Source: an uncultured Eubacteriales bacterium (lineage in GTDB: Bacteria > Bacillota > Clostridia > Christensenellales > Borkfalkiaceae). From it: a DNA stretch of 64,000 nt. The stretch covers positions 1 through 64,000 of the forward strand of contig CAJLKN010000001.1 in assembly GCA_905207235.1 (NCBI GenBank), written 5' to 3'. Within the stretch, counting starts at the first letter, position 1. Every line of letters begins with the position of its first letter. Shown here in pieces: positions 24,634 to 32,809 of this stretch. Under the pieces are notes generated by a model, which did not search any database, was not told the origin of the DNA, and worked only from the letters and a program-made list of their open reading frames with translations. Made by a program: the position numbers and the translations under genes.

Positions 24634-25803
24634 ATGGCTTACGAGTTATACCTCAAAAAAAATGAAGAAAAGCGAATAGTCGCAGGGCACAGCTGGGTGT
24701 ATGCAAACGAAGTTGCGCGCATAGAAAACAAGGACAAAAACGGCTCACTCGCCACCGTTTATTCAAATGACGGAAGATACATAGGCAAGGGCTACATTAA
24801 CCACGCCTCCAAAATTCTTGTAAGAATTTTTATCCGCGGCAGCGAAGCGGACGACAAGCAGCTTTATTTAAAGCGCATTAAAGCCGCCGACGATTACCGC
24901 CGCAGACTGGGCTATGACAACTGTTACAGAATGGTTTTCGCCGAAGCCGACGATCTGCCCGCGCTTATTATCGACCGCTACGGCGATGTCCTCGTCATGC
25001 AATGCCTTTCGCTCGGCATAGACCAGCGCAAAGAAATGATTGCAGAATGCCTCAACGAACTGTTTTCGCCCAAAGGAATATATGAACGCAGCGACGTTGC
25101 CGTAAGAAAAAAAGAATGTCTGCCCGAATATAAAGGACTTGTTTGCGGCGAAGTCGGCGATTATGTAGAAATAACCGAAAACGGGCTGAAAATGCTCGTT
25201 GACGTAAAAAACGGTCAGAAAACAGGGTATTTTCTCGACCAGAAAGAGAACAGATACGCCGTTCGCAGATATTGCCGCGGAGCTGACGAAGTACTTGACT
25301 GTTTCTGCAACAGCGGCGGTTTTTCGCTGAACGCCGCGACGGTTGCAAAAAACGTTACGGCATGCGACATCTCTCCGCTCGCCCTTAAAAACGTCAGCGA
25401 CAACGCCGCGCTCAACGGTCTTAAAAATATCAAAACGCTGTGCGGAGACGTATTCGAACTTTTAAGACAATTCCGCAGGGAAGGGAAGAGTTTCGATACC
25501 GTCATTCTCGACCCTCCCGCTTTCTGCAAAAGCGCCGACCAGGTCGCCGACGCATACCGCGGCTACCGCGACATAAATGTTTCGGCGATGAAAATAGTCA
25601 AAAGCGGCGGTTTTTTAATAACCTGCTCCTGCTCCCATTATATGACAATGCCGCTATTCGAAAAAATGCTTATCGAGGCGGCGAGACAGGCGGGCAGGCG
25701 GGTGCGTTCAGCCGAAGTAAAAACGCAGGCCCCCGACCACCCCGCTCTTCTGTGCGCGGAAGAAACTCAGTATCTTAAATTTTTCGTACTTCAGATAATT
25801 TAA
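24634..25803 (+). CDS. rlmI: 23S rRNA cytosine-5 methyltransferase, RlmI family
   Basis: 389 residues. An N-terminal PUA domain (about 1-80, with AGHSWVYANEV) precedes a SAM-dependent Rossmann methyltransferase. Visible motifs are VLDCFCNSGGFSLNAA (SAM binding), VTACDIS, ILDPPAFCKS and ITCSCSHYM, the last with the conserved Cys region. The family methylates C5 of 23S rRNA C1962 (E. coli numbering). It is divergent from the ABC exporter operon and one of few plus-strand genes here. It is followed by two hairpins. Confidence 0.92.
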   Translation: MAYELYLKKNEEKRIVAGHSWVYANEVARIENKDKNGSLATVYSNDGRYIGKGYINHASKILVRIFIRGSEADDKQLYLKRIKAADDYRRRLGYDNCYRMVFAEADDLPALIIDRYGDVLVMQCLSLGIDQRKEMIAECLNELFSPKGIYERSDVAVRKKECLPEYKGLVCGEVGDYVEITENGLKMLVDVKNGQKTGYFLDQKENRYAVRRYCRGADEVLDCFCNSGGFSLNAATVAKNVTACDISPLALKNVSDNAALNGLKNIKTLCGDVFELLRQFRREGKSFDTVILDPPAFCKSADQVADAYRGYRDINVSAMKIVKSGGFLITCSCSHYMTMPLFEKMLIEAARQAGRRVRSAEVKTQAPDHPALLCAEETQYLKFFVLQII

Positions 25804-25825
25804 TCTGTTATCTTAAAATATGCAT

Positions 25826-25853
25826 ACGGGTCGCCCGCTTCGCGGCGACCCGT
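25826..25853 (+). other. Strong hairpin downstream of rlmI
   Basis: A 10-bp stem (ACGGGTCGCC/GGCGACCCGT) without a T run, directly before the terminator at 25861. It may protect the 3' end of the rlmI message. Confidence 0.5.
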
Positions 25854-25860
25854 AAATTAT

Positions 25861-25882
25861 AAAGGGTTGCCGCAGCAACCCT
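25861..25882. terminator. Terminator between rlmI and the aminopeptidase gene
   Basis: Stem AAAGGGTTGC/GCAACCCTTT with a short loop and a following T run. It can end rlmI (plus) and, less perfectly, the minus-strand aminopeptidase gene. Confidence 0.8.
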
Positions 25883-25891
25883 TTTTTTGTT

Positions 25892-27118
25892 TTATATAAC
25901 CCAGTTTCCGTCCTTGAATACAGGCACTCTCTTTCCGTCTTTTGTTATGCCCGTAATAGAAAGGTCTTTGCTTCCGATCATGAAATCGACGTGTATCATA
26001 GACGTATTTACGCCCAGCTTTTCGAAATCTTCCTGAGTGTAATTTTCGTAATTTTCAATGCAGTTGTTGAAGCCTCTGCCCAAAGCGAGGTGGCAGCTTG
26101 CATTTTCGTCGAAGAGCGTGTTATAGAACAGAATACCCGTGTTGTATATCGGCGAATTATAAGATATCAAAGCTACTTCGCCGAGATACGAAGCTCCTTC
26201 GTCCATGGCAACCATCTTTCTGAGAACGTCTTCGTTCTTCTCTGCGCCGACGTTGACAACCTTGCCGCCCTTGAATTCTACCCAGAAATTTTCAATGAGC
26301 TTGCCCTGGTAGGAAAGAGGTTTTGTCGAAACGACCTTGCCCTCGGCTCTGCCGCGCATGGGAGACGTAAACACCTCTTCGCTGGGAATGTTGGGGTTGA
26401 AGTAAACGTTTGCGCCGAGGGTTGTCTCTCCGCCGCCGCAGAAAATACCTTTCTCGTTGAGACCGACGACGAAATCCGTTCCGTTAGAGCTCTTGTATTC
26501 GAGTGCGTCAAACCTGTAATCGTTCAGGAATTTGCAGCGACGGGCAAGATTTTCGTTGTGCTTTCTCCACTCTTCTATGGGATCGTCGGTAACGCGCGAA
26601 GTAGATAAAATAGCTTCCCACATTTTTTCAACGGCTTCCTCATCGGAAAGACCGGGGAAAACCTTGCGCGCCCACTCTCTTCCGGGCACCGCAGCTATGC
26701 ACCACTGATATTTATTTTCGATTGCATCGCGGAAAGGCTTTATGAAGGGATAACGCGCCATGCCGGATTTAGCAATCTTTTCGCTGTCCGTTCCTGCAAG
26801 TCCGTCTGGATCGTCGGAATCGAGCCATATTAGGCAAGGCAGTTTGTCCACTTTGTACTGCCATTCGGCTTTTTCTATATCTGTAAATTCAGAAAGCGTT
26901 TCAAGAGAACGATATATCGTATTGACTTTGCTTACGGGCATATAAGACCATTTTACCGTAACGCGCCTTGCGCCTGCCTTGTAGCATTCTTCCGCAACCA
27001 TTGTTACAAAATCGGGCTGGTCAAGCCCGCACTGAATTATTACGTCCTGATCTTTCTGGACGTTTATGCCGCATTTGACTATGAGCTGAGCATATTTTTC
27101 AAGTCTTTCTTTATTCAT
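25892..27118 (-). CDS. Metallo-aminopeptidase, family M29
   Basis: 408 residues, normal for the PepS/AmpS/aminopeptidase T family, which uses two divalent metals to release N-terminal residues from peptides in the cytosol. Visible features are the N-terminal QDVIIQCGLDQPDF segment and the metal-ligand region with Glu residues (VAMDEGASYLGEVAL). Also present are HLALGRGF and the C-terminal His-Val-Asp (about 376-378, in SMIHVDFMIGS). It follows a small gene by 2 nt and is probably co-transcribed with it. Confidence 0.92.
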   Translation of the reverse strand: MNKERLEKYAQLIVKCGINVQKDQDVIIQCGLDQPDFVTMVAEECYKAGARRVTVKWSYMPVSKVNTIYRSLETLSEFTDIEKAEWQYKVDKLPCLIWLDSDDPDGLAGTDSEKIAKSGMARYPFIKPFRDAIENKYQWCIAAVPGREWARKVFPGLSDEEAVEKMWEAILSTSRVTDDPIEEWRKHNENLARRCKFLNDYRFDALEYKSSNGTDFVVGLNEKGIFCGGGETTLGANVYFNPNIPSEEVFTSPMRGRAEGKVVSTKPLSYQGKLIENFWVEFKGGKVVNVGAEKNEDVLRKMVAMDEGASYLGEVALISYNSPIYNTGILFYNTLFDENASCHLALGRGFNNCIENYENYTQEDFEKLGVNTSMIHVDFMIGSKDLSITGITKDGKRVPVFKDGNWVI

Positions 27119-27120
27119 AA

Positions 27121-27342
27121 TCAGTTTTTTAACCCCTTTTCGCGCGATTCCTTATCTAGCTGAAGCGCAACAGCCACAAGCTGCTCCTGCGGAGCTTTGG
27201 GATTTTCATTCATAAACCACATCATATCGTCAAATTCATCGTCAAGCTCAAGCGCCATAAGTATAGCAAAAACATTTTGTTTGCTTACGCCGCGGGAGTG
27301 CAGAGCAAAACCGAGCATCTTTGCTTTATTGCTTAGTTCCAT
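27121..27342 (-). CDS. Small acidic protein, unknown function
   Basis: 73 residues, not recognised. It is predicted mainly helical and acidic in the middle (LELDDEFDDMMWFMNENP), with no signal or membrane segment. The RBS GGTGA lies upstream of ATG 27342. It ends 2 nt before the aminopeptidase gene, so the two are likely co-translated. Conserved spacing supports a real gene, but no function can be inferred. Confidence 0.65.
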   Translation of the reverse strand: MELSNKAKMLGFALHSRGVSKQNVFAILMALELDDEFDDMMWFMNENPKAPQEQLVAVALQLDKESREKGLKN

Positions 27343-27491
27343 AATAAATCACCGCCGTAATATTTTTATTAGATTTTAGCATTTAATAAAAAATTTGTAA
27401 AGAATAATTGCAAACGCAACGCAAAAACGCTTGATTTTTTGCAGAAATTTTAATAATATAATAAATGCTTGCGATACGAAATCGCACGCCT

Positions 27492-27581
27492 GCGGAGATG
27501 GCTGAGCGGTTTAAGGCGCACGATTGGAAATCGTGTTACGGTTAACCCCGTACGGAGGTTCAAATCCTCTTCTCCGCGCCA
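27492..27581 (+). tRNA. tRNA-Ser, anticodon GGA, CCA encoded
   Basis: 90 nt. Acceptor GCGGAGA/TCTCCGC, discriminator G, CCA encoded. The anticodon arm CACGA-TTGGAAA-TCGTG gives GGA. The long variable arm (TACGGTTAACCCCGTA) is typical of serine tRNAs. Confidence 0.95.
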
Positions 27582-27617
27582 ATACCCCGATATAACAAAA
27601 AGTTATATCGGGGTATT
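27582..27617 (+). terminator. Terminator of tRNA-Ser
   Basis: A 15-bp perfect stem (ATACCCCGATATAAC) with an AAAAA loop and a following TTTTC starts immediately after the CCA. Confidence 0.85.
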
Positions 27618-27742
27618 TTCTTTTGCGGAAGTATATAGGCTTAAGGTGAGACAAAAGGCTAAGTCTGCGAATGTCTGAGGTTTCTTACGAGGGCAAAACA
27701 GCGCACACCAACTGTTTTTCGTACCCACCGTTCAAGACGGAA

Positions 27743-27762
27743 ATTCTCTTCTCCGCGGCAAA
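27743..27762 (+). repeat. Degenerate copy of the tRNA-Ser 3' end
   Basis: ATTCTCTTCTCCGCGGCAAA resembles the tRNA 3' end (AATCCTCTTCTCCGCGCCAA, 27563-27582) with a few changes; CTTCTCCGCG is exact. Such 3'-end copies can be left by elements that integrate into tRNA genes. No integrase is present, so this may equally be a decayed tRNA. Confidence 0.4.
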
Positions 27763-27836
27763 CAACATCCGAAGCTACAACCGATTTTAATTGGCAGAGC
27801 GTTCGAATTATTTTTTATCAATGAAAACACCTGTTA

Positions 27837-27865
27837 TTGATTTTTAGCTTTATATATGGTATAAT
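27837..27865 (+). promoter_or_regulatory. Promoter of the lipoprotein gene
   Basis: TTGATT and TATAAT 17 bp apart, ending 40 nt before the GTG start. Confidence 0.65.
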
Positions 27866-27904
27866 AGACAAACAATAAAAAGTAATTTTGCAGAGGTATA
27901 TTAA

Positions 27905-28777
27905 GTGAAGAAAATTTGTTGTATAATAGTTGCAGCTATTCTTTGTTGTTTACCGCTTGCCGCTTGCAACAGCGGCGACAGTAAAAGTAGTTTGGATTTT
28001 ATTGCAGACGAAGCTCATTGTGTCGTTTCTTTACCACAGGAATATAATATTATCTACGAAAATGATGAACTTTCTGGTTCGTCTATGTTCAACGAAGACT
28101 TATTCAATGCTGATACCGTAAACGGAGAGCCAAAAGATAACGGATTTGTTTATTATAATTTGCTTAAAAATGAGCCGTTTAAAATTGTAACGTCGATAGA
28201 CGTTATTCAAAATAAGAACGAAAACGGACAAACACTCGTCTATTGGAAATTAAATGATACTCTTTACAAAGACGATGATAATTATTACTCAGAAAACGAA
28301 TTTTCTTGTTCACAAGATACAAAAATAACACCTGTATATTATGAATTTCGCGCTGTTGGAATGCTACTGTATGAAGTAGATGAAAATGATATGCCAAACG
28401 TACAAGATAATAATATTTTTGACGAAAACGGAATTCTAAAAGAACAGGATGGACTTTATTATCTGTACGGAGTTTATGATTTTGAACCTTATCAACAATT
28501 CTGGCGAACTAATTTAACGATAAACAAATATGTTGTAAATCAAACAAGCGAAAAAGTTGCCGAAAACTACTATAAAGATTTTTATATAATAAATATCGAG
28601 ATTGACAAAGGAAATCTGTTTAATAAAGGAAAGATTATAGTTGAAAAGCTCTATAAGATTGACGGACACGGATATATGACCTACGGTGCGCTGAATATCA
28701 TTCGAGGAGATGATACAAGTAAAGGCATATACACACTTTCTTTCGGCAATCACGTCATGGAATATACTTTCACATAA
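27905..28777 (+). CDS. Putative lipoprotein, unknown function
   Basis: 290 residues from GTG 27905 (RBS AGAGGT). The N-terminus is basic, then hydrophobic, then a lipobox LAAC with Cys21, so the mature protein is lipid-anchored outside the membrane. The rest is an acidic, Tyr/Asn-rich, probably beta-rich domain with no recognised family. The gene is markedly more A+T-rich than its neighbours and lies alone on the plus strand just after tRNA-Ser and the tRNA 3'-end copy. Acquisition by transfer is therefore possible. Confidence 0.75.
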   Translation: MKKICCIIVAAILCCLPLAACNSGDSKSSLDFIADEAHCVVSLPQEYNIIYENDELSGSSMFNEDLFNADTVNGEPKDNGFVYYNLLKNEPFKIVTSIDVIQNKNENGQTLVYWKLNDTLYKDDDNYYSENEFSCSQDTKITPVYYEFRAVGMLLYEVDENDMPNVQDNNIFDENGILKEQDGLYYLYGVYDFEPYQQFWRTNLTINKYVVNQTSEKVAENYYKDFYIINIEIDKGNLFNKGKIIVEKLYKIDGHGYMTYGALNIIRGDDTSKGIYTLSFGNHVMEYTFT

Positions 28778-28966
28778 ATTACAATTTATTAGCTTGTGTG
28801 AAATCAGTTGATGCGCTCATTATTAGCTGAATTTGACCTTGATAGGTACAAAATTGGTTATTATTCATAATTTTAAAGTATTATTATTTACCCCAATTTG
28901 ATTTGAGGTCAAACCGATGTCCGACAATGTTTAGCTTTTATATTTACATATTTTAAAATTAAAAAA

Positions 28967-28989
28967 AAGCAGGGCAAATGCCCTGCTTT
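28967..28989. terminator. Bidirectional terminator
   Basis: Stem AAGCAGGGC/GCCCTGCTT with A and T runs on both sides, between the lipoprotein gene (+) and hom (-). The 28778-28966 stretch before it shows no gene. Confidence 0.8.
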
Positions 28990-29000
28990 TAAATTTTTAT

Positions 29001-30287
29001 TTAAGAAACCACCCTTATAACTGCCGCAACCTGTGCGATGTCATTGCTCTGATTGATGAGAGAAACTGCCTTTTTGACGTTGTTCTCTCTGGTTGTGTGC
29101 GTAATGAAAATAAGAGGAACCGACCCGTCGGCATCGCCCTGACTTTCCTGAGACATCTGCGCAACGCTTATACCGCACTTTGCGAAAATTGAAGAAACCT
29201 TTGCAAGCACGCCGGGCTTATCGGTAGCTTTGAGGCGAATATAATAAGCGCTCTCGAAATTTTCGATAAACTTTGTAGAAGGCGACGCTTCCGCTGTATT
29301 TTTGAAGGTCGAGTACTGATAGTTGGAATGCGTAGCGCAATAAATGATATCTCCCACTATCGCGCTGCCCGTGGGAAGTGCGCCCGCGCCTCTGCCGTAC
29401 AACATAACGTCTTCAACGCAGTCACCCGTAATATAGACAGCGTTATAGCTGTCGTTTACGCTTGCGAGAGGGTGTGAACTCTTTATGAATGCAGGGTGCA
29501 CCCTTACTTCTATGCCGTTGTCTCCGTTTTTGCCCGTGGCGAGAAGTTTAAGCACATAACCGAATTTTTTGCCGTAATTTATATCTGTAACCGAAATATC
29601 GGTAATGCCTTCCCTGTAAATTTTCGAGAAAGGAATTTTTGTATGGAAAGCCAGGCTGGAAAGTATTGAAAGTTTGTATGCTGCGTCGTAACCTTCGACG
29701 TCTGCGGTGGGATTTGCTTCCGCATAGCCGAGCTTCTGCGCCTCTTTGAGCACTTCCTGATAGGAAACGCCTTCCGACGACATTTTTGTCAGAATATAGT
29801 TGGTAGTGCCGTTGATGATACCCATCATCGACAAAATTTTATTGCCTTGAAGGTTATCCAGAAGCGCACGGATAACGGGAACGCCGCCTACACAGCTCGC
29901 CTCATAAAAAAGTCCGCAATGGTTTTTCTTCGCCGCAACTTCAAGTTCATGATTGTATTTGCAGAACAATTCCTTGTTTGAAGTAACCACGGACTTGCCC
30001 GCATGAAGGCAATCGAGCACGAAGGTTCTTGCGGGCTCAACGCCGCCCATCACCTCGACAACTATGTCAACGTCAGGATTGCTGCATATCTCCTGAATGT
30101 TTGCCGCAATCTTTTCTCTTTCCACGCCCAAAGCAACGGCTTTTTCTACATTGCGTTCAAGCACAGCTTCAACAACCAAATCTATTTTATGATTTTTCTG
30201 ATAAAATTCGCGGTGCTCCTTAAGAATTTGATATGTGCCTCCGCCGACAACACCAAGTCCGAGTATCGCTACGCCAACTTTCTTCAT
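29001..30287 (-). CDS. hom: Homoserine dehydrogenase
   Basis: 428 residues. Reduces aspartate semialdehyde to homoserine for threonine and methionine synthesis. The NAD(P) motif GLGVVGGG lies at about 11-18. The catalytic region has MGIINGTTNYIL and EANPTADVEGYDAAYKL, with the conserved Lys. A C-terminal ACT domain (about 345-428, IRLKATDKPGVLAKV) should give feedback control by threonine. It is third in a likely operon after panT and coaX, 1 nt after the latter, an unusual metabolic mix. Confidence 0.95.
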   Translation of the reverse strand: MKKVGVAILGLGVVGGGTYQILKEHREFYQKNHKIDLVVEAVLERNVEKAVALGVEREKIAANIQEICSNPDVDIVVEVMGGVEPARTFVLDCLHAGKSVVTSNKELFCKYNHELEVAAKKNHCGLFYEASCVGGVPVIRALLDNLQGNKILSMMGIINGTTNYILTKMSSEGVSYQEVLKEAQKLGYAEANPTADVEGYDAAYKLSILSSLAFHTKIPFSKIYREGITDISVTDINYGKKFGYVLKLLATGKNGDNGIEVRVHPAFIKSSHPLASVNDSYNAVYITGDCVEDVMLYGRGAGALPTGSAIVGDIIYCATHSNYQYSTFKNTAEASPSTKFIENFESAYYIRLKATDKPGVLAKVSSIFAKCGISVAQMSQESQGDADGSVPLIFITHTTRENNVKKAVSLINQSNDIAQVAAVIRVVS

Positions 30288-30288
30288 A

Positions 30289-31065
30289 TTATTCCTCCGT
30301 GTTATTAAGATAATACAGATATTTCAGACCTTCGAGCGTAAGCAACTTGTCCACGCTGTCGATGCAGGAAATTTCTTTGGCTATTATTTCGGAAAATCCG
30401 CCCGTCGCAACGACTTTGACGTCGTCGCACTTCATTTCGCGCCTGATTTTCTTGACAATGTATTCAACTAGCCCTGAAAAACCGTAGAAAATGCCCGATT
30501 GCATATTGGTTACGGTATTAGTTCCTATAACTTTGTCGGGTCGTTCAATTTCAACTTTGGGCAATTTTGCCGTGCCGTTTACGAGGCTGTCGAGCGAACC
30601 CTTAATTCCGGGAGCTATAACTCCGCCGATGAAACGACCCTGTTCGTCGATTACGTTGAAGGTCGTTGCAGTGCCGAAATCTATGACGATAAGCGGATAG
30701 CCGTATTTTCTTGCCGCCGCAACGTTGTTAACCACGCGGTCAGCGCCCACTTCCCTTGCATTATCGACTTTAAGGTTCATACCCGTTTTAAGTCCAGCAC
30801 CGACAATGAGCGGTTTAATTTTAAGGTAAGTCTGGCACATTCTTTCCAACGTATAATCGAGGGGCGGAACAACCGAAGATATAATTCCTCCCGAAATGTC
30901 GTCGGCCGAGAAGCCGTTATTTTTGAGAATGCTTATAAGCTGACCGCCGTATTCGTCGGAAGTTTTTTTATGCTCGGTCGCGACGCGGAAACTTAAAACA
31001 AGTTCTTCGCCGTCGAAAAGCGCATATTTTATATTCGTATTGCCTACGTCAAGACAAATTATCAT
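30289..31065 (-). CDS. coaX: Type III pantothenate kinase
   Basis: 258 residues, ASKHA fold. Phosphorylates pantothenate as the first step of CoA synthesis. Motifs are DVGNTNIKYALF (phosphate 1), GADRVVNN, DFGTATTFNV (phosphate 2) and GGVIAPGIKGSLDSL. Type III enzymes resist CoA feedback inhibition and need a monovalent cation. It lies 6 nt after a probable pantothenate ECF S-component, so uptake and activation of the vitamin are linked. Confidence 0.95.
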   Translation of the reverse strand: MIICLDVGNTNIKYALFDGEELVLSFRVATEHKKTSDEYGGQLISILKNNGFSADDISGGIISSVVPPLDYTLERMCQTYLKIKPLIVGAGLKTGMNLKVDNAREVGADRVVNNVAAARKYGYPLIVIDFGTATTFNVIDEQGRFIGGVIAPGIKGSLDSLVNGTAKLPKVEIERPDKVIGTNTVTNMQSGIFYGFSGLVEYIVKKIRREMKCDDVKVVATGGFSEIIAKEISCIDSVDKLLTLEGLKYLYYLNNTEE

Positions 31066-31071
31066 AAAGTT

Positions 31072-31737
31072 TTATTCCGTGTCCGTTTTTTGGGTTTTAT
31101 GTTCTTTTTTTGCGGAGTATCCGTGAGAAGAACGCCTGAGCTGCTTTTCAAGAACGTTGTTCACCGTAAAGATTGCAGGCGAAAGAATGATGTTAATTGC
31201 AAATTCAACAAGAAAATTAATGCCCGCGCACCCTATGACGAGGAAATACATAAGCGTTTCGCCGTCAGGGACAAAAGTCTGAGTGATGAAGTCGCCCATA
31301 AAAAGAGCGCCTATTATAAAGAGCCCGGTATTTACGACAGGGGCTACCGCAGAAGCGACAAAAACGGCAACATACTTATTTTTTACCGAAATAAGTTTAT
31401 ACAAAAGACCGGAAACCGCACCTGCCGCAGTACCTTTTATAAGGCAAAGAAAGGAAGTAATAACGGGATGCGCGCTGAAAAGCAATGCCGTAAACGGATC
31501 AGCACCCGTTACTCCGTACATAAGAACGATGAAGCCGAACGCAAAACCTAAAATTGCGCCCGCGCCAATTCCGAGAAGAACGCCGCCGAGTACAATCGGC
31601 ACGAGCACGAAACTTAAACTCGTTGCACCGATTTTGATAGAACCGCCCCAAACCTGCAAAACGATTACAAGGGCGAGAAGCACTGCAAGATAAGTAACAT
31701 TCTTGGCAGTAAAGTAAGACTTTTTAGCCTTTTCCAT
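31072..31737 (-). CDS. panT: ECF transporter S-component, probably pantothenate-specific
   Basis: About 221 residues from ATG 31737, which has GGAGG five nt upstream; an ATG four codons earlier lacks an RBS. Six hydrophobic helices fill residues 15-195, with the glycine-rich VPIVLGGVLLGIGAGAILG segment common in S-components. These proteins bind a vitamin and couple to the shared EcfAA'T module, which is not encoded here. The adjoining coaX points to pantothenate; that specificity is inferred. Two CGGAT palindromes precede the gene. Confidence 0.85.
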   Translation of the reverse strand: MEKAKKSYFTAKNVTYLAVLLALVIVLQVWGGSIKIGATSLSFVLVPIVLGGVLLGIGAGAILGFAFGFIVLMYGVTGADPFTALLFSAHPVITSFLCLIKGTAAGAVSGLLYKLISVKNKYVAVFVASAVAPVVNTGLFIIGALFMGDFITQTFVPDGETLMYFLVIGCAGINFLVEFAINIILSPAIFTVNNVLEKQLRRSSHGYSAKKEHKTQKTDTE

Positions 31738-31749
31738 AAGAACCTCCAT

Positions 31750-31823
31750 CGGATTTCACAATGAATATCCGTAGAAAAAAATATATTATACTTATATACG
31801 GTCGGATTTTATAAGAATATCCG
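31750..31823 (-). promoter_or_regulatory. Tandem CGGAT palindromes upstream of panT
   Basis: Two near-identical imperfect palindromes occur at 31750-31771 and 31803-31823 (CGGATTT...GAATATCCG). Their centres are about 53 bp apart, close to five helical turns. The second lies next to the panT RBS. They may be operators for an unknown regulator or RNA hairpins. Confidence 0.5.
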
Positions 31824-32004
31824 CCGAAAGTATTCCCAAAAATTTATACCTGTAAATTATATCATTCAAAAATCTATATGGCAAGCGATTGAACGGCGCA
31901 GTAACATTTTTTAGACAAAACAAATATTATTAAGTATAGAGAAAACTGCAAGGCACACCAATTTTGTACATATCGCCTTGCAGAGCATTCACAGGAGGAA
32001 ATAT

Positions 32005-32223
32005 ATGAATATTTTTTCGCAGTTTGGCGGCTGCAACAGCTGCCTTTGGATACTCATTCTGTTGCTCATAGCGGCGAGCTGTGCAGATAACGGCCTTGAA
32101 AGCGTGCTTTCCGGCAGTTGCACACCCATACTTATCGCACTGATTTACACTATGTGGAAAAACGGTACGCTGAGTAATCTTTTCTGCGGTAACGGCTGCG
32201 GTTGCGGCTGCAACTGTAACTGA
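32005..32223 (+). CDS. Small cysteine-rich membrane protein
   Basis: 72 residues from ATG 32005, which has the strong RBS AGGAGG. The N-terminal FGGCNSCLW is followed by a hydrophobic segment (about 12-30), and the C-terminus is CGNGCGCGCNCN. Similar small high-cysteine proteins occur in Clostridia, where their function is unknown; a spore- or envelope-associated role has been guessed from composition only. It stands alone on the plus strand, sharing its terminator with nudF. Confidence 0.7.
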   Translation: MNIFSQFGGCNSCLWILILLLIAASCADNGLESVLSGSCTPILIALIYTMWKNGTLSNLFCGNGCGCGCNCN

Positions 32224-32227
32224 AAAA

Positions 32228-32253
32228 AAGCGGGCTGCATTCGCAGCCCGCTT
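32228..32253. terminator. Bidirectional terminator
   Basis: An 11-bp stem (AAGCGGGCTGC/GCAGCCCGCTT) with A and T runs on both sides, between the Cys-rich gene (+) and nudF (-). Confidence 0.85.
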
Positions 32254-32263
32254 AAATTTTTTA

Positions 32264-32809
32264 TTAATTGATATCCCCAGAAGCGCGCATTTCCTTATAC
32301 CTGTAATACGCAACGACAGTCTTTGCGTCCTTAATTTCTCCCCGTCTTATCATTTGCCCGACTTTATCCTCTGGGACAAATTCGACATCGAGAAATTCGC
32401 CGTCGTCGAGCTTCTGAGCAATGTACTCGGCATCGGGAACATAAAAAATGCTTATTATTTCATCCGTGTAACCCGGCGTGGGATAAATGTCGGCGAGTCG
32501 GATAATTTTTTTCGCCCTGTACCCCGTCTCTTCTTCCAGCTCTCTTGCAGCGGAGACTTCCGCCTGTTCGCCGTCGTTGAGCTTGCCTGCGGGAATTTCA
32601 TACATTTCTTCCCCGTAAATATAACGGAATTGCCTGACCAGCGCAATTTTCCCCTCTTTCACAAAGAGGACAGCCACGCCGCCGCTGTGCCTTACGCACT
32701 CGCGCCGAGCATGCCTTCCGTCGGGCAAAATAACTTCATCGACGTCAACTTTGAATATTTTGCCTTCAAAAATGCGGCGTGAAGTCAATTTTTCTTCTTT
32801 TAAATTCAT
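32264..32809 (-). CDS. nudF: NUDIX hydrolase, ADP-ribose pyrophosphatase type
   Basis: 181 residues. The Nudix box is complete: GKLNDGEQAEVSAARELEEE begins it, and TGYRA follows. N-terminal SRRIFEGKIFKVDVDEV and FRYIYGEEMYEIPAGKL are typical of the ADP-ribose pyrophosphatase group, which cleaves ADP-ribose to AMP and ribose 5-phosphate. The start overlaps the upstream gene by 4 nt. Confidence 0.92.
   Translation of the reverse strand: MNLKEEKLTSRRIFEGKIFKVDVDEVILPDGRHARRECVRHSGGVAVLFVKEGKIALVRQFRYIYGEEMYEIPAGKLNDGEQAEVSAARELEEETGYRAKKIIRLADIYPTPGYTDEIISIFYVPDAEYIAQKLDDGEFLDVEFVPEDKVGQMIRRGEIKDAKTVVAYYRYKEMRASGDIN

Noticed and set aside
27492..28960. Genomic island integrated at tRNA-Ser
   Set aside because: Only one A+T-rich gene follows and there is no integrase; the tRNA-end copy alone is too weak.
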